From: Siphonodentalium dalli
Lineage: Eukaryota > Mollusca > Scaphopoda > Gadilida > Siphonodentaliidae
DNA length: 64,000 nucleotides
Assembly: GCA_032622095.1 (NCBI GenBank)
Contig: CP136069.1
Location: forward strand, 18,365,326 to 18,429,325
Direction: 5' to 3'
The notes under the pieces are model-generated. The model did not search any database and had not been told where the DNA came from. It worked only from the letters and a program-made list of their open reading frames with translations. Shown piece after piece: positions 1 to 11,137 of this stretch. Positions within the stretch are counted from its first letter, which is position 1. Every line of letters begins with the position of its first letter. Made by a program: the position numbers and the translations under genes.

Positions 1-330
1 ATGTTGATATTCGACAAGTCTCGCCAGTCTACATAGGTTATATCGAATCTGCCTTAGTGCATATACCGGTACATAGTTGGTGTTAAGGCCTGGTCTTATC
101 AGGAATCACTGAACTAAATGGTTTCCCATAGGCGACAGTGTTAACGTTTCGGCCAAATTCACTGAATTGAAGCCTGCAAGCCATACCAGTGATGTTTACC
201 CAGCTAGATTGACACCAGTTGATCACGAAAATGCAAGAGAAATCATAGGTCATGTGTTTACTTTTTAAAATAAATCCCCAAGTCTACGACAGGGCTATCT
301 CACAGCCAAATTTGATCTGGAAAAACCCAG
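1..330. other. Unassigned AT-rich sequence
   Basis: I see no coding region, tandem repeat or long inverted repeat here. Reading frames are closed by many stops on both strands. Confidence 0.4.
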
Positions 331-548
331 GACTACAGCAGCTAGTTAGATAAATTTCCCGCTCACAAAAATCCATTTCCCCATTCATTCACCAGTTTAA
401 ATTATTTAGATATTATGTACAAATCAAATAAACGCGATGTCATCCTTTAATAACATGTCGCATGTATCAGGTGAAGGTCATTCTTCAGTTACCTTCACCT
501 TTAGCATTCCACGGTGTACTCGCTCCCCGACTCTAGAACACATTTACC
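331..548 (+). repeat. Duplicated block P, copy 1
   Basis: This block recurs in the same orientation at 6361-6575. Both copies start in a CAGCAGCTARTTARATA unit, run through 'caccagtttaaattat', and end in 'ctcgctccccgactct'. This copy carries a single unit of the 27-bp sequence that is expanded to about nine tandem copies beside copy 2. It ends just before a hAT-like MITE at 565. The reading frame at 437-625 lies mostly within it and is not credible as a gene. Confidence 0.75.
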
Positions 549-564
549 TCCCTGATTCCATCAG

Positions 565-1023
565 CAGTGTTCGCGCTGTCGGTGGCCAAATTGGCCAATG
601 GCCAATCTTTTTCCAATTTGGCTAATAAAAATTTCATTTGGCTAAAATTTTGCTAAACGTTTTTTTACCCCAATTGGAGACGGAAAGCATGGAGCCGGAA
701 AGCTAGTTAAAGGAGAGTAAAAACACAAAGGAAATAAAAGTAACAACCATAGTCAAAGCAGAACAGTCCATCGCCTCCGCAATGAAATATTTCTGACTGG
801 TTTTCACCGGGTTTTTTGCATATGGTTGGATGTGAAATCCCGCCGTATTTTGTATTAATGCTTTACATGAATTAATCTGTCTGTGCGATATAACGCACAC
901 GGCACCTATGTATAATATTGTTTTTAAAGTTATTTTTATGTTAAGTTTTTTTCATTTGGCTAATAACATTTTCATTTGGCTAAACTTTTGGCCACAAATG
1001 TTTTCGGTCCAGCGCGAACACTG
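565..1023. mobile_element. hAT-like MITE, copy 1
   Basis: The terminal inverted repeats read CAGTGTTCGCGCTG and CAGCGCGAACACTG. The 8-bp flanks are tccatcag and cttatcag, matching at five of eight bases, as expected for a decayed 8-bp hAT-type duplication. The interior has repeated 'atttggcta' stretches and no transposase. A longer relative with the same ends lies at 10055-10601. Assignment to hAT rests on the CAG-type end and the 8-bp flank only. Confidence 0.65.
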
Positions 1024-1287
1024 CTTATCAGTAAAATTTTGTTATGTTGTATCGATCCGCGGATACAAAAAAACATTCGTTTTAGCGTATTGGTAGTTTG
1101 TTTCTATACTGTTCCCATGAATGTTTGTTTGAGGTAACTTTTTTCACGTTGTGATAATATAATTCTGATTGCAACCAGTCTGTAATACACTTTAATGGTA
1201 TCCGTGGTTATTGTGCGTCTCCATATGATGTCTTGTTATGTGATTTAATCAGATTTATTTGTATCAGAGATTCCACAGAATGTGGAT

Positions 1288-2640
1288 TGAATGACAAGTT
1301 CTTGAGACCAATTACACAAACCTCGCTACAAGCAGAATACGTTTAACAACGTTTTGTGACAAGAATGATTGAATGCAAGCAATTTGGTATGACGGGTGGA
1401 TGAATAAAAGGGGTATGGTGTATACTAAACATAGTAAATGCCATTCTTAACGTGTGTGGGTTGCATGTAATGCGGTTCCTGTATATATTGACTGCAGACT
1501 GCATGGCAAATTTGCCTACTTTCTAACAACACATTCATATACAATTATGAGATTCATTCTTATACAAATTATACATACTATATAGGATCAACTTGGCCCT
1601 TTACTAGATGTGCAGTAGTTCATATTATATACAGCATGTTCCATGTACATGTGTTTGCTAGCTCGCATCACAATGATACTGTTTTCATACCTTGCAAAAT
1701 ATAAAATGCCATCAACGTCAATATTTTCTTTCAATAATTTAAGACAAATGGAGACCAAAAGTATATATCCAGTCTTAATGGGTTTCAACGCCTAAGCTAA
1801 GTAAGGAGGCGGAAACCCACATAATGGGTGATTGAATGACAAGTTCTTGAGACTAATTACACAAACCTACTCTCGCCACAAGCATAATATATTTAAAGAC
1901 ATATTATGTGCTTGTTCGGGTGCATGAAACTGATAGGTTAGTATTCAGGCACTATGCCAATTGCAGTAATGCAACATTCTACTAGCAACGCCGAAAATCT
2001 GAAGCAAATCAACCGTACCACTCCATAGAGAAAACATCGTCTGAACTACGCTCAATTGTAAATATTTACTACTCGATTCGGGACGCATCTATCGGCAACA
2101 AACTAACGAAAACGATTTCGCCATCGAGAGTCACTGCAATTAATTAATACATACGAATGATGGTGTATATGTTGTCAATTTAGATATAATATTTGTGAAA
2201 ATAACTACTTTGAACAAGATTATTCACCATTTCTATTTGAACTCCCTTCCGGGGTGTTTAACGTCCTTTTAACAACGTTTTGTAACAAGAATAATTGAAT
2301 GCAAGCAATTTGGTATGATGGGTGGGTGAATAAAAGGGTATGATGTATACTAAACATAGTAAATGCCATTCTTAACATGTGTGGGTTGCAATTAAGGCGG
2401 TTCCTGTATATACTGACTGCAGACTGCATGGCAAATTTGCCTACTTGCTAACAACACTCTCACATAAAATTATGAGATTCATACTTAGGCGGTGTCTACA
2501 CACTATACAGGCACATATTAGTTCATCTTCTTAATGTACATGTGTTTGCTAACTCTCATCAGAATGCTGTTCTCAGACATTGCAACTAGTCTTGATGGGT
2601 TTCCACGCCGGATATTTGTGAGGAGGTGGAAAGTATAGAT
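1288..2640 (+). repeat. Diverged tandem duplication, two units
   Basis: The sequence from about 1343 ('ttaacaacgttttgtgac') to 1812 ('aggaggcgg') recurs in the same order at about 2267-2640, shortened by internal deletions. Shared landmarks are 'ctgactgcagactgcatggc' and 'tgtacatgtgtttgcta'. A phrase 'gattgaatgacaagttcttg' is repeated at 1287 and 1829. Nothing in it looks coding. Confidence 0.6.
1890..2300 (-). repeat. Rep-A, minus-strand copy
   Basis: This is the reverse complement of the segment at about 5085-5445, making a long inverted pair with a 2.8-kb spacer. Rep-A is recognised by 'aatagaaatggwgaataatctt', 'catcgtctgaactacgctca' (this strand) and 'gacatattatgt'. Other members at 12641 and 56261 are split by LINE insertions. 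Its nature is unknown. Some members begin TTAAAGTGGTG and end GTCTTTAA, which hints at a TTAA-flanked element. Confidence 0.65.
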
Positions 2641-3294
2641 GGACCTACACATAAAACTACTTAATTGCTAACCTTAACTGAGTTCAATACTGATTAGAAT
2701 CTCAGCATTATGTTAGTTGTGTGCTGGAAGATTATGAACGTCCATTTTGCAAGAATTGATATAAACCTTTGGGCTGAGATGAGTTCTAACCTCAGTTTTA
2801 GTTCATATGTCCATAGCCAAATTCCCAGCTTACCAGCTATCTCTAACACTGCGGCCTATTGTTAATTGCTCCCAGCTTGAGTGGACTGACCTACATACCT
2901 GCATAATTCCTTCATGTAACGGTTCATCGTAATGGCTTCTCGCAATTTTCTAGCACTTGCCTAACATAATGTTGATATTCTTGCAGCAGTATTGAATTCA
3001 ATTACATTGGCATTCGAGCCTTTTACTGTTTCAGATCATGTACTTTTAATGGCAGTTATTCATTTCCATTCGATGTGTATACTTGCTGCTAACGCTCTTC
3101 TCAAAATTCCCCTTCTAAAACTATGATTAAAGTCTTTTTTACAGTAATGTTATATTATTATATGATATGCTTGATATGATCTTCAGATAGTATAGTTTCC
3201 TCCATGTGCTATACTAGCTTAACATATAAGTAGTTTTCTATGTAGGTCCATCAAAACTTTCCACCGCATGACATAGCTCAGGCGTGAAACCCCT
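2594..3294. mobile_element. Inverted-repeat element with ~65-bp imperfect arms
   Basis: The left arm at 2594-2664 ('tgggtttccacgcc ... ggaggtggaaagt ... tggacctac') is complementary, with mismatches, to 3221-3294 ('gtaggtcca ... actttccacc ... ggcgtgaaacccc'). The interior of about 560 bp shows no coding. Termini and target duplication are unclear, so the superfamily is unassigned. Confidence 0.5.
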
Positions 3295-3432
3295 CAAGTG
3301 TGAATATCATCGTTATATGCGATATTTGTCAGATTGTGAAAATCTGTCACATAAAGTGGTAAAAATTTAGAACCATGCAGTATATAGATAGAACCGCATG
3401 AGTGTCTGGATTTTGACGTAATTATCGCACGA

Positions 3433-3507
3433 GATTTGTTGGCGGAGCGATACCTCGAGTGCGGGACGCAGTCCCGCACGAGAGGTATCGCGTTCCGCCA
3501 ACAAATC
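3433..3507. repeat. Long perfect-type hairpin, 3-nt loop
   Basis: Arms of about 35-37 nt at 3433-3467 and 3471-3507 pair almost completely: 'gatttgttggcgga' against 'tccgccaacaaatc', and 'gtgcgggac' against 'gtcccgcac'. The arm contains CCTCGAG and the loop is gca. No flanking element could be delimited. Stem length and near-perfection suggest a recent foldback. Confidence 0.8.
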
Positions 3508-3754
3508 GATATTTAGTTCTATTTTTATAACATATCTCCGTATCATAGTAAATTGACTCACAATCGTAGATATCCGGTACAGAACATGTGAATTTAATTG
3601 AGTTTTAACACTGAATGAAATAGTTCCGTCGACAGATTGCACTAGTGCGATTCTGAGAATTATCACACGCCTGGAAACTCGTGCAATCGTGCGAATTACG
3701 TTGATAGATATGTAATAAATATGGAAACCATTAAGCATCCAGCTTCCAGACCCA

Positions 3755-3970
3755 ATGCATTGCCCGCGATGTGAGCAACCCACATTTTCCAACGAGTTCA
3801 ATGTGCGTCTTTTGCGTCAACACAATTTGTCGTGCGAGAAAATGCTAAGATTGTATTACCATAATGCCGTTATATCCAAAAGACTAAGTCTTCATACTCC
3901 GATTAGATTACGATTCAATAATCTGGACAGAGACGTCGTCATTGAAAGATTCTCCGGCGTGCTATTGTGA
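3755..3970 (+). other. Possible coding remnant with CxxC motif
   Basis: A 71-codon open frame starts MHCPRCEQPTF and has a C-x2-C-x17-H-x4-C spacing in its first 30 residues, which could be a zinc-binding fragment. A splice-acceptor-like 'cctttcattttgcag' follows at about 3996-4010. I do not recognise a family. Short length and overlap with a 144-codon frame on the other strand mean it may be chance. Confidence 0.2.
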
Positions 3971-4123
3971 TAGTTACGAAATTTAATCACCATCTCCTTT
4001 CATTTTGCAGTGAGTGTCCTTTAGGGGAACAATTCGATGTCCTTCACGCAAAAATGAGAACTATTCGACACTCTGCAAATAAGTGGAGTATCAATTGAAA
4101 GATGCGGACGTGGCGATATTGAT

Positions 4124-4396
4124 TGTCCACAGACTAACACACAACGACAAAGCTACATACAAAAACTGAGAATAAGCCTATACCAAAATCCATTACTAAC
4201 ACTGTTAATATTCAACAACCAGATGTCTTAACTAAATTAATCATAGATTGTTCAAAAGTTGAAAACCGGAAACTTACTGCTCCAATGAAACGAAAAATCG
4301 AAAAGATTGCAAGAAACTTCTTATTCTCAATCCATGTAAATGGAGTAAACGCTCTGAAGGCACATGTAGATAAGCTTACACAACAAAGCAAATAAA
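4124..4396 (+). other. Possible coding remnant, lysine-rich frame
   Basis: A stop-free plus-strand frame without an upstream ATG reads through ...KRKIEKIARNF... to a TAA at 4394-4396. A short frame at about 4011-4099 precedes it, beginning ECPLGEQF after the acceptor-like AG and ending in TGA. Together with 3755-3970 this may be an eroded exon set or transposon ORF. There is no homology I can name. Confidence 0.18.
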
Positions 4397-4439
4397 CCGA
4401 GATGTCTATGCATGACAATGGCATATTATATACATACTA

Positions 4440-4860
4440 AGTGTGATTATCACTAAATCCAGCATTCCTATTGGTCGGCGCCCACGTGACTAGTTGCAGT
4501 TATTTCCCGGTGAACGCGCAAGAGTTCATAACTGCAACCCCATAATTACATCGCCGCGTCGTTGGTTTAGGAAAGAAGAACGCGTAATGTTTTGGGCGCA
4601 TTTGGACTCGCGCAGGATTGACTTAATAAATCATCAGGTTTCAATATAAAGAAATTGTTCCTGTTAACTTTTTCCAAGGGTGCTATGGGATATTTTGGGC
4701 TGGTTTTGTCACGATACACTTTTCGATTTAAATACATTTACAAAAGTGGCTTTTTCGCTAAATGTATATAAATATTAGGATTAACTGTCATGTGGACTGT
4801 TTTTATGGAGATGTAACCGTGAGGTAAGTGGTCATAACTTGTATGTAAAACCTTCGGGTT
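4440..4860 (+). repeat. Repeat B, plus copy
   Basis: Recurs inverted at about 28140-28612. Shared landmarks are 'cactaaatccagcattc', 'gactagttgcagttat', 'aatgttttgggcgcatttgg' and 'ggattaactgtcatgtggac'. The 28-kb copy has its own terminal hairpin absent here. No protein is seen, so this is probably a non-autonomous DNA element. Confidence 0.75.
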
Positions 4861-5084
4861 TAAAATATATATATATATCATGCTCATCTTATAAAACTTT
4901 GTGTATCATAACACAATCAAATGATATTTTAACAGTTGTCTCCACAGTTCTTATTTATTCATATCCTCTATCAATGCGATAGTTTTACTCGACTTTTGTT
5001 TACGACTATTGTTTTATATACCCAATAGTTTGGGGTGCTCCTCACTTGAAGTGATCTGAAACACTCGGGCATGGTGGTCAAATT

Positions 5085-5445
5085 ATTCTTGTTACAAAAC
5101 GTTGTTAAAAGGACTTTAAACACCCGGGAAGGGAGTTCAAATAGAAATGGTGAATAATCTTGTTCAAAGTAGTAATTCCTACAAATATTATATCCAAATT
5201 GACAATACACACCGTCATTCTTATATATTAATTAAATGCAGTGACTCACGATGGCGTCCCGAATCGAGTAGTAAATATTTACAATTGAGCGTAGTTCAAA
5301 CTATGTTTTCTATGGAGTGGTACGGTCGATTTGCTTCAGATTTTCGACAATGTTAGTAGAATGCTACATTCCTCCAGTTGGCATAGCGTCTGGATACTAA
5401 CTGATCAGTTTCACGCACCCGAACAAGTACATAATATGTCTTTAA
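5085..5445 (+). repeat. Rep-A, intact plus-strand copy
   Basis: This is the most complete uninterrupted Rep-A copy in the window and serves as the empty-site reference for the LINE insertions at 12856 and 56431. It reads through 'gtcccgaatcgagtag' and 'ttctatggagtggtacggtc' without interruption. It ends near 'aatatgtctttaaatg'. Confidence 0.7.
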
Positions 5446-5555
5446 ATGAGAGAATTCCACAACAATCTAAGAAAGATAAGGATGTCTTACCTCCCAACTT
5501 AGGGAATATTTTGACAATATTTAGGTTTAATTCGATCTGAGAGTGAAATATTCCA

Positions 5556-5811
5556 ACCAGCATTTTTGTTTTACTAAATAAGCATCATTGGTGAGTAGTT
5601 CCCATGGGAAATGTTCAGACAATAAGTTCAACAAACGGTTTGTTGAACTTATTATCTGAACATTTCCCACCAATGCATATGAATCATTATATTATCTGTT
5701 CACACGTCTATCGTCTGATTCTATTAGATGTGCACCCCTCTAAATGAATACTAGACTGTTCAATATACATTTGTATAACTGAATCGGAGAATCCATTTAG
5801 TGTAGAAAGGG
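5556..5811. mobile_element. CCCTTTCTA-type MITE, copy with diverged left end
   Basis: The right end is TGTAGAAAGGG followed by TTAA (5812-5815). The left end, near 'ctaaataagcatcattgg', is eroded. A central hairpin pairs 'gaaatgttcagacaataagt' with 'acttattatctgaacatttc'. It is the same family as the intact element at 37388-37650, whose end has been amplified into a satellite. Confidence 0.65.
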
Positions 5812-5944
5812 TTAAATTTGTTGTTTTCGGACCAAAAGTAGAATGTTCTGAAATGGCAATCAGTTGCGAATTTCTAACCGTAGGGGTCTAGGTTAGAAGT
5901 TTTCAACAGTTGAGTTGCCGTGCAGTTTGAAACGTCCAAATACT

Positions 5945-6116
5945 AGATATACCAATATATACTATACCAGTGTAGTATTATATTGGTATACACTAATATA
6001 TACTATACCAGTGTAGTATATATTGGTATATACTAATATATACTATACCAGTGTAGTATATATTGGTATATACTAATATATACTATACCAGTGTATTATA
6101 TATTGGTATATCTGGT
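5945..6116 (+). repeat. 40-bp minisatellite, about 4 units
   Basis: The unit is built from 'actaatatatactatacca' plus 'gtgtagtatatattggtata'. Each unit is itself weakly palindromic (tataccag...tggtata). It lies directly beside the 27-bp minisatellite. Confidence 0.85.
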
Positions 6117-6139
6117 ATTGTTCCCCACAAAAAGTGGAA

Positions 6140-6386
6140 ATACCCTGAACTACAGTAGCTAATTAAATACCCTGAACTACAGCAGCTAATTAAATACCCT
6201 GAACTACAGCAGCTAATTAAATACCCTGAACTACAGCAGCTAATTAAATACCCTGAACTACAGCAGCTTATTAAATACCCTGAACCACAGCAGCTAATTA
6301 AATACCCTGAACTACAGCAGCTAATTAAATACCCTGAACTACAGCAGCTAATTAAATACCCTGAACTACAGCAGCTAATTAAATAA
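6140..6386 (+). repeat. 27-bp minisatellite, about 9 units
   Basis: The unit is 'taattaaataccctgaact' plus 'acagcagc'. Because 27 is divisible by three, one minus-strand frame stays open and would encode a 9-residue repeat containing CCSSGYLIS. This is a by-product of the array, not a gene. One unit exists at 331-360 next to the paralogous block P. Confidence 0.9.
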
Positions 6387-6575
6387 AGTTCCCACTCACA
6401 AATATTCACTCCCCCATTAATTCACCAGTTTAAATTATATAAATGATTTACAAATCAAATAAACAAGATTTCATCCTTTAATAACGTGTCACGTGTATCA
6501 GGTGAAGGCCATTCTTAAGTTACCTTCACCTCTAGCATTCCACGGTGCACTCGCTCCCCGACTCTGGAACACATT
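6361..6575 (+). repeat. Duplicated block P, copy 2
   Basis: Paralogue of 331-548 with scattered substitutions. It abuts the 27-bp array, whose last unit belongs to the block. This suggests that the array grew from the block's edge. Confidence 0.75.
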
Positions 6576-7290
6576 AATAGCTCCATGATTCCTACCAAAC
6601 TCCATGCAGCGCCCTCTCCGTTATCACCGCGATATATCACTGCCGGAAGGATGGTACTTTGCGGACCAATACATCTATTTTTAAATATCGTCGTAACTAT
6701 ATTTAGTCACATATTATCTTATTTTGATCACCAAACGTTTACAATAATGGTAATTATTTTGGTATTGACAACAACGATATGAACTGAGCTGGACATAGAC
6801 AATTTTAATCCTAAAACATAAGAACTAAGATCGTCAGAAATTCTTGCCCGATGTCCTTGTGGCAGTTCATGATATCTCAGCGGAGCGATGGGAGATAACT
6901 CTGCCTGAAGTTTGGATTCCTTTTGCACAAAACGGTACGACATCGATCCCATCAGTCAAGACATATGAGTCTCGTAACACGGAGCAAGTGGCATAACTCT
7001 ATATGAATCAGAATTCTCACGGCGCCTTCAGTCAGGTTTAGAGTGATCTCCTATTCATTGGTGTGTGGTTAAATTAAAAGTGCCGTTACCACGTTTTCAA
7101 TGGAAGAATAAATGTGCACACGCCTAAGGTATACTCAATAATATCAACACTACCTTCAACACTTATTATTATTACCATCTTATCATTATAATTCTTTTGA
7201 CTTACTACGGGCATTCTTTAAAAATAATTTCTTAAAACAAAAAAAAACGTTCTTTTATTCAGTTCTGAATAAACCCGCTGTTTAGTCAAT
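6576..7290. other. No supported feature
   Basis: Only short frames on both strands and a poly-A run near 7240. No recognisable gene or repeat boundary. Confidence 0.35.
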
Positions 7291-7294
7291 TTCA

Positions 7295-7762
7295 AGGCCC
7301 ACTTAATTTTCGAGTCACCGATTATTTTTTTATAGTGACTTGATATACGGTTTTAATAACAATCTATGACAAAATATGATTAAAATACTATAATTCATCA
7401 ACATTTGATACATCTGCACATGTCTCAGGAGAAGCCCACAGAGAAATAGAAAACAGCTGAAATCATAGTTTTGGCTCCCAGAATACAACGGCATCCAAAC
7501 TAAAGATGAATTTTCTATGGAAGGGGAATAACTCTATCTTTAAAATATAGAGTTATTCCACCTCCATTAAAAATAATACACTTTTATACTACAATCTAGA
7601 TGACAAAAACACGTTGGTAAACCAACAAAAACAACATGTCCACAGTTTATTACACCGGATAAGTTGATAATATAATATTTTGGAGCTTCCTCTTACAAAT
7701 GGTATATAATATGGAATATATATTATATGTGTGATCTGGGGGTTCGAAACTTAAGTGGGTCT
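7295..7762. mobile_element. AGGCCCACTTAA-type MITE, uninterrupted copy
   Basis: The terminal inverted repeats are AGGCCCACTTAATTTTCGA and its complement ending ...GTGGGTCT. The flanks are TTCA and TTAA, so a TTAA target is likely. The interior holds two inverted 'aactctatctttaaaatata'-type arms near 7530-7560. The relative at 35302-36348 carries another MITE at the TTAA found here at 7751-7754, so this copy is the empty-site control. Confidence 0.8.
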
Positions 7763-7862
7763 TTAAATTTCTTCGGGGAAAAAACGATCTTTTAAAGAAT
7801 CGCATTTGTTTTAATGTTTTTTTTTATTTATTTTTGTATTTCTGAATATCTCCGTTATTTCG

Positions 7863-8048
7863 AGAATATGATCACCATGTTGATTTGATAATGATTTGGA
7901 GAATATGATCACCATGTTGATTTGATAATGATTTGGAGAATATGATCACCATGTTGATTTGATAATGATTTGGAGAATATGATCACCATGTTGATCTGAT
8001 AATGATTTGGAGAATATGATCACCATGTTGATTTGATAATGATTTGAT
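7863..8048 (+). repeat. 37-bp minisatellite, 5 units
   Basis: The unit is 'gagaatatgatcaccatgt' plus 'tgatttgataatgatttg', with one variant base (gatctg) in unit 4. Almost perfect copies indicate recent expansion. Confidence 0.92.
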
Positions 8049-8520
8049 ATTGCCCGTGGTCAGTTCAGTATTAAGATTTATATATTGTAATGGTGGCGTC
8101 GATGGGCGTATACGATTCACAAATAAGTATCTATAAATGGTAGATAATATTCACAATTAAGTATCTATATCTGATAATGATATGCGCATCGGGTGAATAA
8201 ATGTCCTAGTGCATGGATCCGGACTCTGGACGCGTGTGAATATATCAAAATATATCAATGTTCCTTGTAATATATGTTTAGGGTTTTGAAGGCAACATGA
8301 TATATGTAAAGTTTAATACTGCTCACTGTTTACTTCCTGGGAATTCTTTGTTGAACATTCCTCTATCTTCGATTTATGCAAAACATGCTTCAGTGTCCCA
8401 CTCGATTCGAACCCAAGTTAGTAAATATTTCCCGAAACAATCTCCGTTCTGTTTGCAGAGCAAATGAAACATGAGACAAAATTGGTATCACAACAAACTG
8501 CAATATAATACGATGAAAAT
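8049..8520. other. No supported feature
   Basis: AT-rich sequence with a short repeat 'aagtatctata' at about 8125-8170. No coding evidence. Confidence 0.3.
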
Positions 8521-8523
8521 AAG

Positions 8524-8655
8524 TATAAATAGAGAATCTACAACTCGTCCCCAGTTTATAGCGAGCCTTTGGCGAGGTCCAGACCTAATTTACTGGACGA
8601 GTTTTGTAAATTCCGCTATAAACTGGGGACGAGTTGTAGTTTCTATTTATTACAT
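8524..8655. repeat. Foldback, ~38-bp arms
   Basis: The left arm ('aaatagagaatctacaactc', 'gtccccagtttatagcg') pairs with the right arm ('cgctataaactggggac', 'gagttgtagtttctattta'). A second inner pair is 'gcgaggtccag ... ctggac'. The 102-codon frame over it (8471-8779) reads through both arms and is unlikely to be a gene. Confidence 0.8.
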
Positions 8656-9069
8656 GATCCAAAACCTCGACGAAACATACTTAAAACAACAAATGGGACG
8701 CGAAACTAACATCAGCTTCCATAAGGCATGCGATGACGTTTCACGTAACTATGCGATGTTTGCCCGCGTAAAGAAATAGTCCCAGATAGATAAAGACTCT
8801 TTGGCGTATTTAATGGCGTATATTTAATGACATAACTTTAAAAACTCTTCATTTATTATAGTTTGTTGGGAAAATATTGGAAGCCATATCATTTTGAGAC
8901 ATAGCGTACGGAATGTAAACGGACGACAAACCGGAAGTCAAAGGTCACCTGGCACTATTTCCTGTTATTAAATGAACGTTTAATATCAAAGTTTATAGAA
9001 TGTGTTTATTAAATGGAATAAGGGTAGGATTATATAATAAAGGCTAATATGGAACGCATTCTTACCACA

Positions 9070-9288
9070 TTTTGAGATAATAAGTTCAACAAACGACAAA
9101 AAGAACTTATAGCCAGTTAATTGAATTTATTATCCCACTAATTAATATGAATCTTTCTGCACTTGTATTATCTTTTCGTCTTTCAGTCGTCTGGTCAATT
9201 TTTTTCTGAACACTCGTCCAAATGAAAAATAGAAAATTCTAATTTATACTTTCATAACTGATGGGAGATTCCATTCAGTAAAAAAGAG
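9070..9288. mobile_element. CCCTTTCTA-family MITE, degraded
   Basis: It contains 'gataataagttcaacaaacg' and a right end 'ccattcagtaaaaaagag' followed by TTAA at 9289-9292, matching end B of the family at 37388. The left end cannot be placed. Confidence 0.5.
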
Positions 9289-9526
9289 TTAATATTCGCC
9301 GCCAATGGGTGCGCAACACGTATACTATTATATCTGACAGGTTGTTTTGGAGTTTTATAATTGACATCTGACCATCAGAACCTATACAGTCACCAAATGT
9401 TCCAAGTCGTCACTCCATGCGAAAAGTACAACCGAAATGTGGAATCAATTCACCGAGACGGTCATGTAATAACAACTTTCAAGATTTCGATTTTGATTAA
9501 TTTCTGGTCAAATACGCCCAGAATAG

Positions 9527-9628
9527 AAAACCTTCGGAATAGCGAACCTTCGGAATAGCGAACCCTCGGAATAGCGAATCTTCGGAATACTGAACCTTCG
9601 GAATAATAAACCTTCGGAATAGAGAACC
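9527..9628 (+). repeat. 16-bp minisatellite, about 6-7 units
   Basis: The unit is 'aaccttcggaatagcg' with drift toward the right end. It overlaps the end of a short frame (9361-9558) that is therefore probably not a gene. Confidence 0.88.
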
Positions 9629-9639
9629 CTATCCGTAAT

Positions 9640-10054
9640 ATATGAGTTTAGGGCTTAGTTCAAGAGTCTGTGAAAATGGATACAACCCGATGGATTTTCA
9701 ATATCATGTATATGGTTCAAATTCAGATGATCAGGTAGTATTTTTGGCGGATGAGGGTACAGGTACTAATGATTCTTGTAGGTTGACGTTGAACGCATTA
9801 TATGTATACTAAACGGGGTACGTTCTGGGGGCAGTCTGAGCATCCTCGATTTGTTCTTATCAGTAGTAGTGTGAAAGGTGTCCTACATACTCAAGACACC
9901 ATGGCCGATTTAACATCCCTAAATTACTACTTCTGTTTCGGGGTGAACATAGTTGGTTTGAGTCGAGGAAGCCACCCTTCAAAGCTCAGAGATATTATAT
10001 TTCGAATTTTGAACTCCATCATCTGATGTTTTGGTATCCCCGGCGAATTGCCAA
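9640..10054. other. No supported feature
   Basis: A 74-codon plus-strand frame at 9802-10026 has no recognisable motif and runs up to the boundary of the MITE at 10055. Confidence 0.3.
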
Positions 10055-10601
10055 CAGTGTTCGCGCTGTCGGGGGCCAAAGTAGCCAATGGCCACTTTTT
10101 TCGAAAGTGGCCACAAAAAATTAATTTGACCAAACTCTTGGCCAAACTTTTTTTTCACCACAAACAAAGACAGAAATCTAAGTCAAAAAGCGCTGAATAG
10201 ATCGACGAAGTTAGGCGACGAAATATGGCCGGTTTTTGGACACGCCGGTTTCGTACTCCGGATACATCATACGATGACAACTCAAACGTAATTTATAAGG
10301 GAAGCTTTGATTTAAAGGTGATGGTTGTTCAAAGGCGATTACTAATCGTCAAATACCTTAATCTTTGCAATGGTTATATCATATTTTGTTGATTAGGCGG
10401 TATGTAATACCTAAATGCACTGTCCTATGTACCAGCGATGGCATGTCAGTTACGTAATGTGTCGTAAACTGCCTCTCGTCTTATAACATCAACCGGGCTT
10501 CACACCATAAACATTTGGCCGATTTTGTTTTATTTGGCTACTAAAAATTTCGTTTGGCCACTTTTTTGGCCAGAAGAGTTTTCGGTCCAGCGTGAACACT
10601 G
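10055..10601. mobile_element. hAT-like MITE, copy 2
   Basis: The ends CAGTGTTCGCGCTG and CAGCGTGAACACTG match the element at 565-1023. The 8-bp flanks attgccaa and atctccaa agree at six of eight positions, supporting an 8-bp target duplication. Both copies have 'ggccaaattggccaatggcc'-type inner arms. The interior here is longer and different in the middle. Confidence 0.7.
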
Positions 10602-11137
10602 ATCTCCAACACTCCTATGCTGTCATTCCCAACCGATCTGTTGTGTGTGTGGTTTTACAATTGTTATGTTAGCACCATACCACAAAGTACGTATAACCAC
10701 GGCCTTGTGGAAATGAGCCATATCAACTTCATCCCACTGTTACCGGAAATGAGCATTGCACCAAAGTATGCACGTACGTTGTATCATGTCTTAACATCGT
10801 AAATTACGTTCTATTTCCTTAGTTTTTGCGCCAACCTGTCGTTGCTGGGATTCATATCCTGTTCCGTGATGTGAACACATACACACGCTGTTGTTCGAGA
10901 CCAATAAACTGTCTCATGATATTTATCCCCCGATAGTTATAATTGGAGAACTGATGGGAATTATCGAACAAGATTACATCGAAAAATCAAAAGTACAGCT
11001 GTCTATTGATCAGAGCGGTATTTTTATTGACAGGGGCACATTGGTTACAGCCATTTATATATGTCTCTATGCATATTTCTGTGTAGACTGGAAACAGTAG
11101 CCGAGACAATTTGCAATGTTATTGCCGTTTTTAGCAC
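10602..11137. other. Short frames only
   Basis: A 69-codon plus-strand frame at 10891-11100 (inner sequence ...IGELMGIIEQDYIEKSK...) looks protein-like but is isolated and matches nothing I know. No other feature is visible. Confidence 0.2.

Noticed and set aside
6083-6409. 108-codon minus-strand frame with a repeated CCSSGYLIS motif
   Set aside because: It is the translation of the 27-bp minisatellite, whose period is divisible by three. The repeat explains the open frame.
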